Assembly (NCBI GenBank): GCA_022827835.1
Contig: JAJEIO010000061.1
Coordinates: 124,001 to 188,000, forward strand
Direction: 5' to 3'
Source: Candidatus Latescibacterota bacterium
GTDB lineage: Bacteria; Latescibacterota; UBA2968; UBA8231
DNA: 64,000 nt
Part shown: piece after piece, positions 38,082 to 46,850 of the stretch
Numbering within the stretch: position 1 is the stretch's first letter
Layout of the letters: each line of letters begins with the position of its first letter
Notes under the pieces: generated by a model
Database searches by the model: none
Told to the model about the DNA's origin: nothing
Seen by the model: the letters and a program-made list of their open reading frames with translations, nothing else
Translations under genes and position numbers: made by a program

Positions 38082-38492
38082 CTATTCATTCCCGTGCGAT
38101 TTCTTTTTTCTATGCCGCTTCCCCTCGCGCCAAGGTCCCATCAGATCCCCAAAGCGCCGCAACCGCCGATCCATTCGCCGCAGTTGCTCCTCAGACAACA
38201 AGGGAGCCAACTCGGCCCGCGACGAATCTAGCTGCTCCTTTAGTGCTTCCCGGTGCTTGGCATTGAGTTCGCGGAGCGCCGCGGCGTGTCGGCGTAGCAC
38301 AGTCCGCACGGCTTGGCGCTGCTCTTCGTCCTGCGGCGAGATTAGCCGCTCGGTGCTGCGGACGAAATGGCGAGAATGCGGGATGGGCCGCAGGCGATCG
38401 CGGACGAACCACCCGGAGAGTAAAGTCCCAATCAGCACGCCGATGAGCAGGGTGCTAAAGAGAATGAGTGCGCCTTTAGTTCTCCCTCGCAT
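38082..38492 (-). CDS. Membrane-anchored Spy-like/heavy-metal-sensor-like small protein
   Basis: 136 residues: one N-terminal helix (about 8-28, with GVLIGTLLSGW) and a periplasmic helical domain with ISPQDEEQRQAV, RHAAALRELNAKHREAL and LLSEEQLRRMDRRL, which looks like the Spy/CnrX fold. The C-terminus is very basic. It starts one base after the anti-sigma gene stop, so it is translated with it. It may act as the sensing partner of the anti-sigma factor, by analogy with CnrX/CnrY; that is inference. Confidence 0.7.
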   Translation of the reverse strand: MRGRTKGALILFSTLLIGVLIGTLLSGWFVRDRLRPIPHSRHFVRSTERLISPQDEEQRQAVRTVLRRHAAALRELNAKHREALKEQLDSSRAELAPLLSEEQLRRMDRRLRRFGDLMGPWREGKRHRKKKSHGNE

Positions 38493-38493
38493 G

Positions 38494-38904
38494 TCACATG
38501 TCCAAGACGTACGCCGCTTCGGGAGTGGCGGGCACGGCGGCGAAAATCGCGGCCAAGAACGAGGGGTCGTCGCCGATGAGTTCGCGCTCGTTCCAGTTGC
38601 TCAGCGCCAAAAAGGCGACCACTGCTATGGCGACCGGGGCGAGGGGGCGAAAGAGCCACACGAGGGCGTCGGTGAGGCTTTCTTCGCGTTCGCTTTTGAT
38701 GCGCTGTGCGACGCGGGTGGCAAAGAACGGCCGGAACGATTCGACGCGGCTTTCCTGCAAAAGGCCGCTGACTTTTTGCAGGCGCTCCCATTCGGCGCGG
38801 AGCGCGTCGTCGGTAGCTAGGGCGCGCTCGAATGCCTCGCGCTCGCTCGCGCTCAATTCGCCAGTCAGCGCCCTTAGCATTTCGCTGCGATAGCTGTCAG
38901 TCAT
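38494..38904 (-). CDS. Anti-sigma factor-like membrane protein
   Basis: 136 residues. The N-terminal cytoplasmic helical part reads LRALTGELSASEREAFERAL..DDALRAEWERL, like zinc-less anti-sigma domains, then one membrane helix at about 88-104 (LAPVAIAVVAFLALSNW) and a short periplasmic end. It overlaps the sigma gene by 8 bases, which ensures balanced synthesis. No His/Cys zinc motif is present. Confidence 0.8.
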   Translation of the reverse strand: MTDSYRSEMLRALTGELSASEREAFERALATDDALRAEWERLQKVSGLLQESRVESFRPFFATRVAQRIKSEREESLTDALVWLFRPLAPVAIAVVAFLALSNWNERELIGDDPSFLAAIFAAVPATPEAAYVLDM

Positions 38905-39493
38905 ATAGGGCCTCGTCTTTGAGGATGGTCTCTAGCTGTTTCATGCCGCGCGCGAGCCGCGAGAGCACCGTGCCCTCGGCGATCTCCAACAGCGCGGCCG
39001 TTTCCTTCGTCGAATAACCCTCGATCATTCGCAGCACCACGACCGCTCGGAAGGCTGGTTTGAGCTGATCGAGGGCCGTCTGCACTGCTTGCGCTCGTTC
39101 GCTCGCGGCCTGTTCGTCGCGGCCATCGACGCTTGGCTCAGGCGGGGCCTGTTCGTCGTCGCGGCTCCAGAAGCGCCAGCGCTGACGCTTGCGGCGCTCT
39201 AGCACGTTGAGCGAGAGGTTGATGGCAATGCGCGTCAAATAGGTGCCCAGCGCCGCGTCGCCGCGAAACTTGTCCAGCGATTGGTAGAAGCGGACAAAGG
39301 TTTCCTGCCCCACGTCGTCGGCCTCGTCGCCTGGCCCCAACATGCCCACGACTGTGGCAGCTACTTGAGGCTCATAGCGCTCGATTAGGGCGCGCAAGGC
39401 CGCTTCGTCGCCTGTGCGCGCTTGGTCGATTAGGGCGCGGTCTGTGCCCACTTGCTCTGGCATATTATTAGACAATGTAAGGGGCAAAGTCAT
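38897..39493 (-). CDS. RNA polymerase ECF sigma factor
   Basis: Region 2 includes DEADDVGQETFVRFYQSLDKFRGDAALGTYL cut in parts (DEADDVGQETFVR, then FRGDAALGTYLTRI); region 4 has LKPAFRAVVVLRMIEGYSTKETAALL and EGTVLSRLARGMKQL. The start is ATG 39493, directly after AGGTGGGG; ATG 39463 would also keep both domains. 198 residues. Its overlapping partner is the anti-sigma factor, followed by the Spy-like genes, which are probable targets. The divergent gene is a redoxin lipoprotein. Confidence 0.92.
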   Translation of the reverse strand: MTLPLTLSNNMPEQVGTDRALIDQARTGDEAALRALIERYEPQVAATVVGMLGPGDEADDVGQETFVRFYQSLDKFRGDAALGTYLTRIAINLSLNVLERRKRQRWRFWSRDDEQAPPEPSVDGRDEQAASERAQAVQTALDQLKPAFRAVVVLRMIEGYSTKETAALLEIAEGTVLSRLARGMKQLETILKDEALYD

Positions 39494-39562
39494 TCCCCAC
39501 CTAATAAAAATGCGCAAACCGACAGTCTTGCCGTCGGTGCCCAATATCCGTTTTCTTTTTTT

Positions 39563-40111
39563 ATGATCTTAGCTATTCTCGCGTTCCTGCTGTTGGTGGG
39601 CTGCCGTCCCGATCCCCCCAAAGCCCTCGACTTGGCGGGTAATCCGGTCGATCCCTTTGTCAACCGCGCCCCCGCTGCGGTGTTGCTCTTCGTCCAGACC
39701 GATTGTCCCATCTCCAACCGCTACGCCCCGACCATAGCGCGTCTCCACGCTCGCTTCCAGCCGCAAGGCGTTGCGTTCTACTTGGTGTATCCCGACCGCC
39801 GCGAGGATGTGGACGCCATCCGCCGTCACGGCGAAGAATACAGCTTGCCGGGCCAAGCTCTGCGGGATGTGCAGCACGCGCTCGTCAAAAGAGTCGGCGC
39901 GAGTGTGACTCCAGAAGCCGTGGTGTTAGGTGAGCGCGGCAACATCGTCTATCGAGGGCGCATCGACGACCGCTACATGGCTTTGGACCAGATGCGCCCA
40001 CAGCCGACGCGGAACGACCTCGCAAACGCCCTAGCGGCCGCCCTCGCTGGTCGCCCCCCAGACCCGAGCGCCACCGAGGCGATTGGCTGCTTTATCGCCG
40101 ATCTGCAATGA
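39563..40111 (+). CDS. Redoxin/thioredoxin-like lipoprotein
   Basis: A lipobox LLVGC at residues 9-13 marks a short lipoprotein signal. The rest is a thioredoxin-like fold of the AhpC-TSA/redoxin class: VLLFVQTDCPISNRYAP, with one Cys where CxxC is usual, GVAFYLVYPD and VTPEAVVLGERG (cis-Pro). 182 residues. The stop overlaps the next start as ATGA, so it works with the cytochrome c/monooxygenase-like protein. In other bacteria such redoxin domains are often joined to that type of protein. Confidence 0.82.
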   Translation: MILAILAFLLLVGCRPDPPKALDLAGNPVDPFVNRAPAAVLLFVQTDCPISNRYAPTIARLHARFQPQGVAFYLVYPDRREDVDAIRRHGEEYSLPGQALRDVQHALVKRVGASVTPEAVVLGERGNIVYRGRIDDRYMALDQMRPQPTRNDLANALAAALAGRPPDPSATEAIGCFIADLQ

Positions 40112-41775
40112 CGCGCTATTGGGTACTCTTGGTCGCGGCCTGCTTGGGATGTAGTGAAGGAGAAGCGCCGACCTTCAACCGCGATATTGCGCCGATCGTC
40201 TTTCACAACTGCGCCCCCTGCCACCGGCCCGCTGGCCCGGCTCCTTTTGACTTACTCAGCTATGAGAATGTGAGCGCGCGCGCCGAGCAAATCGCCTTTG
40301 TCACGGAGACTCGCTACATGCCGCCGTGGAAGCCCAAGCACGGCTATGGTAACTTTGTCGGCGAGCGCGGATTGAGCGCGGAGCAGATCGCTCTGATCCG
40401 TCGCTGGGTTGAGTACGGCAAGCAGGAGGGTAGCCCCACCGATTTGCCGCCACTGCCTCAGTGGGAGAGTGAGTGGGAACTAGGCCAGCCCGATTTAATC
40501 GTCTCCATGACGTCGGCCTACACCCTGCGGGCTGACGGCCCGGATGTTTTCCGCAACTTTGCCATCCCGTTACCCGTTGATTCAACGCGCTACGTCAAGG
40601 CTCTAGAGTTCAAGCCGGGCAACGCGCGCATCGTCCACCACGCCACCATGATGATCGACCGCAGCGGCGCGGCGCGGCAGCGCGACGGACGCGACGGTGC
40701 TCCGGGCTTTGACGGCATGAGTTTTGGCGAGGCCGAGGACGCCGACGGGCACTTTCTCGGCTGGACGCAAGGCAAAACCCCGTACCCCGGCAGCGATAGC
40801 TTGGCTTGGCGGCTCGACCCGGGCACGGATTTGCTACTACAGTTGCACATGTTGCCGACCGGCAAAGAGGAATCCATTGAGGCCCGCGTTGGCCTGTTCT
40901 TTGCCGATGCGCCGCCCAAGAGACGCCCGGCCATGCTGCGCTTGGGCCGTAAGGACCTAGATATACCAGCCGGCGCGAGCGACCATTGGATCCGCGATAC
41001 GTATCTGCTGCCCGTGGACGTCGAGGTTTTGACCATTTATCCGCACGCGCATTACCTCGGTCGGGAGATTCGGGCGTACGCCGAGTTACCCAACGGAGAG
41101 CGGGAGTGGCTTATATGGATTGAGGACTGGGACTTTAACTGGCAGGACGACTACCGATTTTCCGCGCCCGTTTTCCTGTCGGCTGGTGCGACGTTGGTCA
41201 TGGAATACGCGTACGACAACTCCGCGCAAAACCCTCGCCAGCCTCACGATCCACCCGTGCGGGTGCGCTACGGGCTGCACTCGACTGACGAGATGGGCGA
41301 TCTGACGCTACAGATTTTGCCGCGCCGCCCTGAAGACCTAGAGCGCCTCCGCCGCGACTTCTACCGCAAGTGGCTGGGGCAGGAAATCGACGGCTACAAG
41401 AAGCTGCTCGAAGCCGACCCCCAAGACTGGGACACCCGCCACACCTTGGCCATGTTCTACATGCGCTCTGGCCAGCGTCCGTTGGCGCTAGAGCATTTTG
41501 AGTTGGCGCTGGAGTACAACCCGGATTACCCGGAGGCGCACGTGAACTTTGGGATTGCGCTAGCTCAAGGCCGCCAATGGGAGCGGGCCGTCGCCCACTT
41601 TGAACGAGCCTTGCAGAGCAACCCCGATTTTGCCGAGGCCCATTTTAACTTGGGATTGGTGTTGGAGATGCTGGGCCGCTCGGCCGAGGCCAAGCCCCAC
41701 TTCGACGCCGTCATCCGCCAGCGGCCAGACATGGCTGAGGCCATCCAACAGCGCTTGGCCCAGTTGCGCCGCTAG
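40108..41775 (+). CDS. Cytochrome c motif, copper-monooxygenase-like fold and TPR protein
   Basis: 555 residues. A signal region ending near Cys15 suggests a lipoprotein. CAPCH (35-39) is a haem c motif in a short cytochrome domain with MPPWKPKHGYG. The PHM-like part holds RIVHHATMMID, LLLQLHMLPTG, IYPHAHYLGREI and RYGLHSTDEMG: His and Met residues placed as in the copper sites of ascorbate-dependent monooxygenases. The last 125 residues are TPR repeats (PEAHVNFGIALAQ, AEAHFNLGLVLEM). It is translationally coupled to the redoxin gene. Location is periplasmic or outer-membrane facing; the substrate is unknown. Confidence 0.8.
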   Translation: MTRYWVLLVAACLGCSEGEAPTFNRDIAPIVFHNCAPCHRPAGPAPFDLLSYENVSARAEQIAFVTETRYMPPWKPKHGYGNFVGERGLSAEQIALIRRWVEYGKQEGSPTDLPPLPQWESEWELGQPDLIVSMTSAYTLRADGPDVFRNFAIPLPVDSTRYVKALEFKPGNARIVHHATMMIDRSGAARQRDGRDGAPGFDGMSFGEAEDADGHFLGWTQGKTPYPGSDSLAWRLDPGTDLLLQLHMLPTGKEESIEARVGLFFADAPPKRRPAMLRLGRKDLDIPAGASDHWIRDTYLLPVDVEVLTIYPHAHYLGREIRAYAELPNGEREWLIWIEDWDFNWQDDYRFSAPVFLSAGATLVMEYAYDNSAQNPRQPHDPPVRVRYGLHSTDEMGDLTLQILPRRPEDLERLRRDFYRKWLGQEIDGYKKLLEADPQDWDTRHTLAMFYMRSGQRPLALEHFELALEYNPDYPEAHVNFGIALAQGRQWERAVAHFERALQSNPDFAEAHFNLGLVLEMLGRSAEAKPHFDAVIRQRPDMAEAIQQRLAQLRR

Positions 41776-42635
41776 CTCCCGCCTTTTCCCAACGTCGTTG
41801 CTACCCCCAAGACGAACTGCCGCCCGGCCGGAAAGTTGCGCCCGTTGAGCGAGAATCGCACCGCCGCCTCGACCATCGTGCGCCGGCCAATGGTGTAGAG
41901 CAGGGACGGCGTGAGGTAAGTAATGCGCTTGATCTCGGCTTCAATACCGCCGAAGACGATTGCTGGACTGCTGCGGAGCACTTCGCATTTGCCCACCAGC
42001 ATGAGCTGGCGCACGAGTTGGTAGCCCAGTTCGGCGTTGAGAAACCACTCGTCGCCGGGGTCGCGGTCGATCTGCTCGTTGCGGGTGCGGACGCGATAGC
42101 CGAGGTCGATGTTGCCGTACAAGGGCAGCGGCCAAAAGGAGCGCCCCACCTGCCCGACGAAGTCGAAGTCCCACTGCCCCTCGCCCACCGGGATTAACCC
42201 GTCTTCGTTTTTGAACTCTCCGGTTGGTACTTTGACGCCGGTTTTGAACGCGAGGACCAAAGGCTTGGCCAAGAGGCGGAATTTGGCCAAGGCGCGGATG
42301 TCGCTCAGGCCGGTGTCCGTGCGGGGTTCGGCAAACGCGGCGTTGGCAAAGGATTGGTCGAAATAGGGAACCTGCAAGCCGAGATCAAGGCGGTCGGTGA
42401 CGCCGTATAGGCCCTCGAAAAAGACGGCCCGCGATTCGTATTGCCCGTCAAAGTCGTAGGGGGCGCGGGTACCAGGCGCGCCAAAGCGGCCTTTGCCGAC
42501 GTACCACTCCTGTGTGTGCTGTTGGAAATACGTGAGCTTGCCCCAGACCTGACCTCTCTGCAACGTCCAAGCCCCGGCATCCACATCGGCTGCCGCACCT
42601 AAGAGTATCAAACCGACCGACAGGTATTTGACCAT
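41772..42635 (-). CDS. Outer-membrane beta-barrel protein (transporter/MetA-pathway type)
   Basis: A signal peptide of about 21 residues is followed by alternating aromatic/hydrophobic strands: GKLTYFQQHTQEW, ESRAVFFEGLYGVTDRLDLGLQVPYF, LSDIRALAKFRLL, LAFKTGVKVPTGEF and RRTMVEAAVRFSLNG. This matches the transporter/putative outer-membrane protein family found near aromatic-degradation genes, without a proven substrate. 287 residues. Its end overlaps the TPR protein by 4 bases on the opposite strand. Confidence 0.75.
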   Translation of the reverse strand: MVKYLSVGLILLGAAADVDAGAWTLQRGQVWGKLTYFQQHTQEWYVGKGRFGAPGTRAPYDFDGQYESRAVFFEGLYGVTDRLDLGLQVPYFDQSFANAAFAEPRTDTGLSDIRALAKFRLLAKPLVLAFKTGVKVPTGEFKNEDGLIPVGEGQWDFDFVGQVGRSFWPLPLYGNIDLGYRVRTRNEQIDRDPGDEWFLNAELGYQLVRQLMLVGKCEVLRSSPAIVFGGIEAEIKRITYLTPSLLYTIGRRTMVEAAVRFSLNGRNFPAGRQFVLGVATTLGKGGS

Positions 42636-42697
42636 GGCCGCATTCCTTTCGCGCGTTAGGTTCGCGGTTTCTCAGTAGAATAAGTACTTTTAACGCT

Positions 42698-43978
42698 GTG
42701 CATATACTGACTTTAGGAATCAATCACCACACCGCGCCGGTGGAAATTCGCGAGCGGCTGGCCTTCCCCGAAAGCGACCAGCCTTCGGCCCTAGCCCGGC
42801 TCGTCGGCGACTACGGACTGCACGAAGCAGCCATCCTCTCCACCTGCAACCGCTCCGAGCTGTACTTGGCTGCCGGTGGCGACAGCGGGCTGGCCCAAGT
42901 GCGCCGCTTTCTCGCCGAATGCCAAGGCGTAGATGTCGCGGCGCTCGAATCCCACTTCTACCAGCTCAACGACTCAGACGCGGCCGTGCATCTTTTTCGC
43001 GTCGCCAGCGGCATTGACTCCCTCGTCGTCGGCGAGTCCGAGATACTCGGGCAAGTGCGCCGCGCGCTGGAAATGGCCCAGCAAAATGGCTCGGCGCGCC
43101 TGTTGCTCAACGAACTGTTCCAGCGCTCGCTGCGCGTGGGCAAACGCGCGCGCGCTGAAACGGAAATTGGCCGCGGCCGGCTGTCGATTGGCACGGCCGC
43201 GGTCGAGCTGGCCGGCCAGGTCTTTGAAAACCTGACGGGCTGCTGCGTGCTCTTGGTCGGCGCTGGCGAGATGGGTGCGCTCACGGCCCAGTACTTGGTT
43301 GACTCCGGCGTCGAGCGGCTGTTGGTAAGCAGCCGCACTTTTGCCCGTTCCCAGTCGCTGGCCAGCCAGTTGGGCGGCGAGGCCGTGCCCTTTGAGGAAT
43401 TGGCTGCTCAACTCGCTGTCGTTGACATCGTCATCTCGGCGACTGCGGCCACGGACTACGTCATTCGGCCCGCTGATTTGCGCCGGGCCATGGAGCAACG
43501 CCGAGGACGCCCGCTGTTCCTCATCGACATTGCCGTGCCGCGCGACATCGACCCGGCCGCGCGCGACATCGACAACATCTTCCTGTTCGACATGGATAGT
43601 CTCGAACAAGTCGTTGCTGCCAACCGCCAAGAGCGCGAGGGGGAGATACGTTGCGTGCAAGCCATTATCGACCACGAGCTAAAGGAGTTTTTGCACTGGT
43701 TCAACGCCTTGGGCACCGGCCCGCTAATCCGCGCCTTGCGCGAGCGCGCCGCTCGCCTCCAAGAGCAGGAACTCGCACGCTGGGCCTCCCAACTCGGCCC
43801 GCTCTCCACTGACGAGCGCCAGCTTGTCGAGGGCATCTTGCGCGGTTACGCCAACAAGCTCCTGCACGATCCGCTCGTGCAAATCCGCGAGTTCGCCAAC
43901 GACGACGAGGGCTACGTCCGCCTCGATACGGTGCGCCGTCTCTTCCGGCTCGACGAGGCTGAGGAGGAAGAATCGTGA
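42698..43978 (+). CDS. hemA: Glutamyl-tRNA reductase
   Basis: Reduces glutamyl-tRNA to glutamate-1-semialdehyde, the start of tetrapyrrole synthesis. LGINHHTAPVEIRE, the catalytic Cys50 in STCNRSELY, ESEILGQVRRAL, the Rossmann VGAGEMGALTA and the C-terminal dimerisation helix are present. 426 residues. The start is GTG at 42698. It overlaps the hemX-like gene at GTGA, the common hemA-hemX order. Confidence 0.95.
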   Translation: MHILTLGINHHTAPVEIRERLAFPESDQPSALARLVGDYGLHEAAILSTCNRSELYLAAGGDSGLAQVRRFLAECQGVDVAALESHFYQLNDSDAAVHLFRVASGIDSLVVGESEILGQVRRALEMAQQNGSARLLLNELFQRSLRVGKRARAETEIGRGRLSIGTAAVELAGQVFENLTGCCVLLVGAGEMGALTAQYLVDSGVERLLVSSRTFARSQSLASQLGGEAVPFEELAAQLAVVDIVISATAATDYVIRPADLRRAMEQRRGRPLFLIDIAVPRDIDPAARDIDNIFLFDMDSLEQVVAANRQEREGEIRCVQAIIDHELKEFLHWFNALGTGPLIRALRERAARLQEQELARWASQLGPLSTDERQLVEGILRGYANKLLHDPLVQIREFANDDEGYVRLDTVRRLFRLDEAEEEES

Positions 43979-44787
43979 CGACTTTCTGCATTGTCTCTCT
44001 CGTCATCGCCTTGGCGTTCTACTTGGCCGCCGCGCTGCTGTTTCAAGGGCACTTCCTCTGGCACAAAAGCGACTGGGACGCGCTGGGACGCAAGAGTCTG
44101 AAGTTGGGACTGGCCGTACACGCGATCAGCATTGTGCTGCACTTCGCGCTTTCTGGCCAAGCTCTCTTCGCCAATATGTTGGTGATTATCGCTTCACTGG
44201 TCATGGCTTTGGTGGTCGCGGGCTTGCTCGGCGAGCGCTATGCGCGCATTCGCCATCTCGGCCTGCTGACTGCGCCCCTCGCCTTTCTCGGCCTGCTCTA
44301 TCCGTTGCTGATGCCCCTCCGCTTTGAGGAGGCCGAGTCGATTCTCGTGGAATATCCCTTCCTCGGCATCCACGTAGTACTAACGCTGCTCGGGCACGTG
44401 GGTTTCGCCTTGGCGTTCTGCTCGGCGGTTGGCTACCTCGTCCAACACCAAGCCCTGAAAAAGGGCCAGCTCAACAGCTATCTGCCCGCGCTCGACACGG
44501 CGGCGGCGGCGACCTTTCGCTTTGCCGGTGGGGGCTTTTCGTTTTTTACCTTGGGTTTGGGCATGGGCGCGATTTGGCTCTTTGGCGCGCCGGGCGAATA
44601 CCTCGCGGGTGGGGATACCAAAATCTGGCTGGCTTTGCCGACGTGGTTCGTCTTTGGTATCTATCTCTATTTGCGCGGCATTGGTCGGCGGCACGGTCGC
44701 CGTCTCAAATGGTTGGTAATCGCGGGGTTTGTGCTAGGGCTGATCAATCTGCTGTGGGTGCGCCACGATTTTGTCAATTTTGTTTAG
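43975..44787 (+). CDS. hemX: HemX/CcsA-like cytochrome c assembly membrane protein
   Basis: Eight or so membrane helices in 270 residues with the CcsA/CcmC family layout; His in GLAVHAISIVLHF, FLGIHVVLTLLGHVGF and the late FGIYLYLRGIGRRHGRRLKW are typical. HemX is linked to control of HemA level and haem synthesis; others in this family handle haem in cytochrome c assembly. GTG start at 43975 overlapping hemA. The genome needs c-type maturation for the two CxxCH proteins nearby. Confidence 0.87.
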   Translation: MTTFCIVSLVIALAFYLAAALLFQGHFLWHKSDWDALGRKSLKLGLAVHAISIVLHFALSGQALFANMLVIIASLVMALVVAGLLGERYARIRHLGLLTAPLAFLGLLYPLLMPLRFEEAESILVEYPFLGIHVVLTLLGHVGFALAFCSAVGYLVQHQALKKGQLNSYLPALDTAAAATFRFAGGGFSFFTLGLGMGAIWLFGAPGEYLAGGDTKIWLALPTWFVFGIYLYLRGIGRRHGRRLKWLVIAGFVLGLINLLWVRHDFVNFV

Positions 44788-44976
44788 TGCGCCGCCGAAA
44801 TAGCAAGAATTGATCCATGTAGCGCAACCGCAACACGGCTGTTTCTCTCATACTACACTGCGTCGTCTAGCAAAGAGCCATCTTTCAGAGTGCAATGATG
44901 ATTTGAGCGATTGGCCTGCATTTTGCATAAGCCATGTAGCCGATTATCTTTGACTCATTACCAAAGGATGCTCACC

Positions 44977-45333
44977 ATGTCCACCCCACAACCCTCTCCC
45001 GAACTCACCACTCGCGATGTTTTGCAGCAGATCGACCATCGCCTGAGTCTCCTCGAGACGGATGTGCGCGAAAACCATACCAAGATCGAAGCAAAAATCG
45101 ATGCGCTCGATAGTAAATTTGAGGCGAAGATCGACGCTTTTGACCGCAAGTTTGAAGGCAAGATTGACGCGCTTGACCGCAAGTTTGAAGGCAAAATTGA
45201 CGCGCTCGATAGCAAGGTTGAAGTCGAAATACGCGAATTGCGCCGCGAGTTCAACGGCAAATTTAACTTGGTTATCGGCTTGGTCATCACTTCTTGGCTG
45301 TCGATGATGGGTACGCTGCTCTTCAAATTGTAG
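44977..45333 (+). CDS. Coiled-coil membrane protein with 11-residue repeats
   Basis: 118 residues. After an N-terminal segment (VLQQIDHRLSLLETDVRENHTK), four repeats of the type KIDALDSKFEA/KIDAFDRKFEG run in tandem (about 45-90). The C-terminus is one membrane helix (LVIGLVITSWLSMMGTLLFKL, last 22). An 11-residue period favours a right-handed coiled coil. ATG 44977 lies 8 bases after AAAGGA. It resembles small DUF1640-like or bacterial mitochondrial-uniporter-regulator-like coiled-coil proteins; the function is unknown. The 33-bp DNA repeats are visible at about 45100-45220. Confidence 0.75.
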   Translation: MSTPQPSPELTTRDVLQQIDHRLSLLETDVRENHTKIEAKIDALDSKFEAKIDAFDRKFEGKIDALDRKFEGKIDALDSKVEVEIRELRREFNGKFNLVIGLVITSWLSMMGTLLFKL

Positions 45334-45555
45334 ATACGGTCACGCACCCTTCCGCACCAACCCCGCCCGATTCATCCGCAAGTGCAAAATCCGCGCCGAC
45401 TGGCGCACCAAATGCACGTATAAGGACCTCGCCCGACGCTGCACCGCTGGTTGAGCGCCATGCTGAACTCGATGTGCCGCTGCGAGGGATTTGTATCGCC
45501 GTCGTTCTGCTGTATCTTCTGTCGCCTACACAAATAAGGAGTCAAGATACCCGAT
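45334..45555. other. Intergenic stretch with an unidentified open frame end
   Basis: On the plus strand about 38 codons stay open from 45340 to a TGA near 45453 (containing FIRKCKIRADWRTKCTYKDLARR), with no start codon or ribosome site. It could be the remnant of a lost gene; I do not recognise it. Confidence 0.3.
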
Positions 45556-46794
45556 ATGCCCCGCGACCCGATGCTCACCCCGGAAGAAGCCCGCGCCATT
45601 GTCCTCGACCATGTACAAGTCCTCGGCCCTGAGCGCGTCTCTCTGCTCGAAACTACTAGCCGCGTACTCGCCCAAGACGTGTTGGCGCGCCGCGACAATC
45701 CGCCCTGCGACAACTCGGCCATGGACGGCTATGCCGTGCGCCATGCAGACGTAGCCGCAGCAAGGGATGACGCGCCCGTAGCTTTGGAAGTCATTGAAGA
45801 CATCCCGGCTGGCAAGGTGCCACAAAAAGCGGTTGGCCCCGGCCAAGCCAGTCGCATTATGACGGGCGCGGCCGTGCCCGCCGGAGCCGACACCATCGCC
45901 CCGGTAGAGGACACCCGCCCCGCTGAGCAAGGGGTCGAGATCTTCGCCATTGAAGAGTGCGGCGCGCACATTCGCCGGCGCGGCGAGGACATGCGTTGCG
46001 GCGAGCCGATTATCAAGGCCGGTACCGAGTGCGGCCCGGGCGAACTAGCCGTGCTCGCCGCCGTGCAGCAGAGCTTCGTCTCGGTGTACCGCCGGCCGCG
46101 CGTTGCCATCCTCTCCACTGGCGACGAGCTGGTCGAGATTGAGGAGACGCCCGGAGAAGGCCAGATTGTCAATAGCAATACGTGCGCCCTAGCCGCCTTT
46201 TGCCACGCCCACGGTGCCGAGCCGGTGATGTTGCCCACAGTAGCGGACGACGAGGCTGCCATCCGCGCCACCATTGAGGCCGCGCTCCGCGCTGACTTTG
46301 CCGTCTCCTCGGGCGGCGTCTCAGTCGGCGAGTACGATTTCGTCAAGAAGGTGCTCGACGACTTGGGAGCCGAGACGATCTTCTGGCGCGTGGCCATGAA
46401 ACCAGGCAAGCCACTGGTCTTTTGCACGGTCGGCGGTGTGCCGTACTTCGGCCTGCCCGGCAACCCGGTGTCGAGCATGATGTCCTTTCTCCAGTTCGTG
46501 CGCCCGGCCATTCGCAAGGCCGCAGGCTATCCGCAATCGGCGTGGTTCTTGCCCGAGGCACACGCCCGGGTGGAAAGCCCCTGCGACAACGACGGCGACC
46601 GCCGCCAGTACATGCGCGCCACCTTGCGCTATGAAGATGGCCAGTTCTGGGTTCGCCCCGCCCGCAGCCAAGGCTCTCACATCATCAGCTCCATGCTCAA
46701 CGCCAACAGCTTTGTCGTCTTAGAACCTCGCCAGCGCGCTGAGATCGGCGACGAAGTACTGGTGCAGGTTGTTGGGGAATTAGTGATGAGATAG
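45556..46794 (+). CDS. moeA: Molybdopterin molybdenumtransferase MoeA
   Basis: Inserts molybdate into adenylylated molybdopterin. DNPPCDNSAMDGYAV, RIMTGAAVPAGADT, VAILSTGDEL, SSGGVSVGEYD and GLPGNPVSSMM are the MoeA motifs; a C-terminal beta domain completes 412 residues. AAGGAG lies 14 bases upstream of the ATG, rather far. No other molybdenum cofactor gene is in the window. Confidence 0.95.
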   Translation: MPRDPMLTPEEARAIVLDHVQVLGPERVSLLETTSRVLAQDVLARRDNPPCDNSAMDGYAVRHADVAAARDDAPVALEVIEDIPAGKVPQKAVGPGQASRIMTGAAVPAGADTIAPVEDTRPAEQGVEIFAIEECGAHIRRRGEDMRCGEPIIKAGTECGPGELAVLAAVQQSFVSVYRRPRVAILSTGDELVEIEETPGEGQIVNSNTCALAAFCHAHGAEPVMLPTVADDEAAIRATIEAALRADFAVSSGGVSVGEYDFVKKVLDDLGAETIFWRVAMKPGKPLVFCTVGGVPYFGLPGNPVSSMMSFLQFVRPAIRKAAGYPQSAWFLPEAHARVESPCDNDGDRRQYMRATLRYEDGQFWVRPARSQGSHIISSMLNANSFVVLEPRQRAEIGDEVLVQVVGELVMR

Positions 46795-46850
46795 CGGCAA
46801 AAAATCGCGACCTTTAGCGCCACCCGGTCGCTTCACCTTTAGGATTCGTT

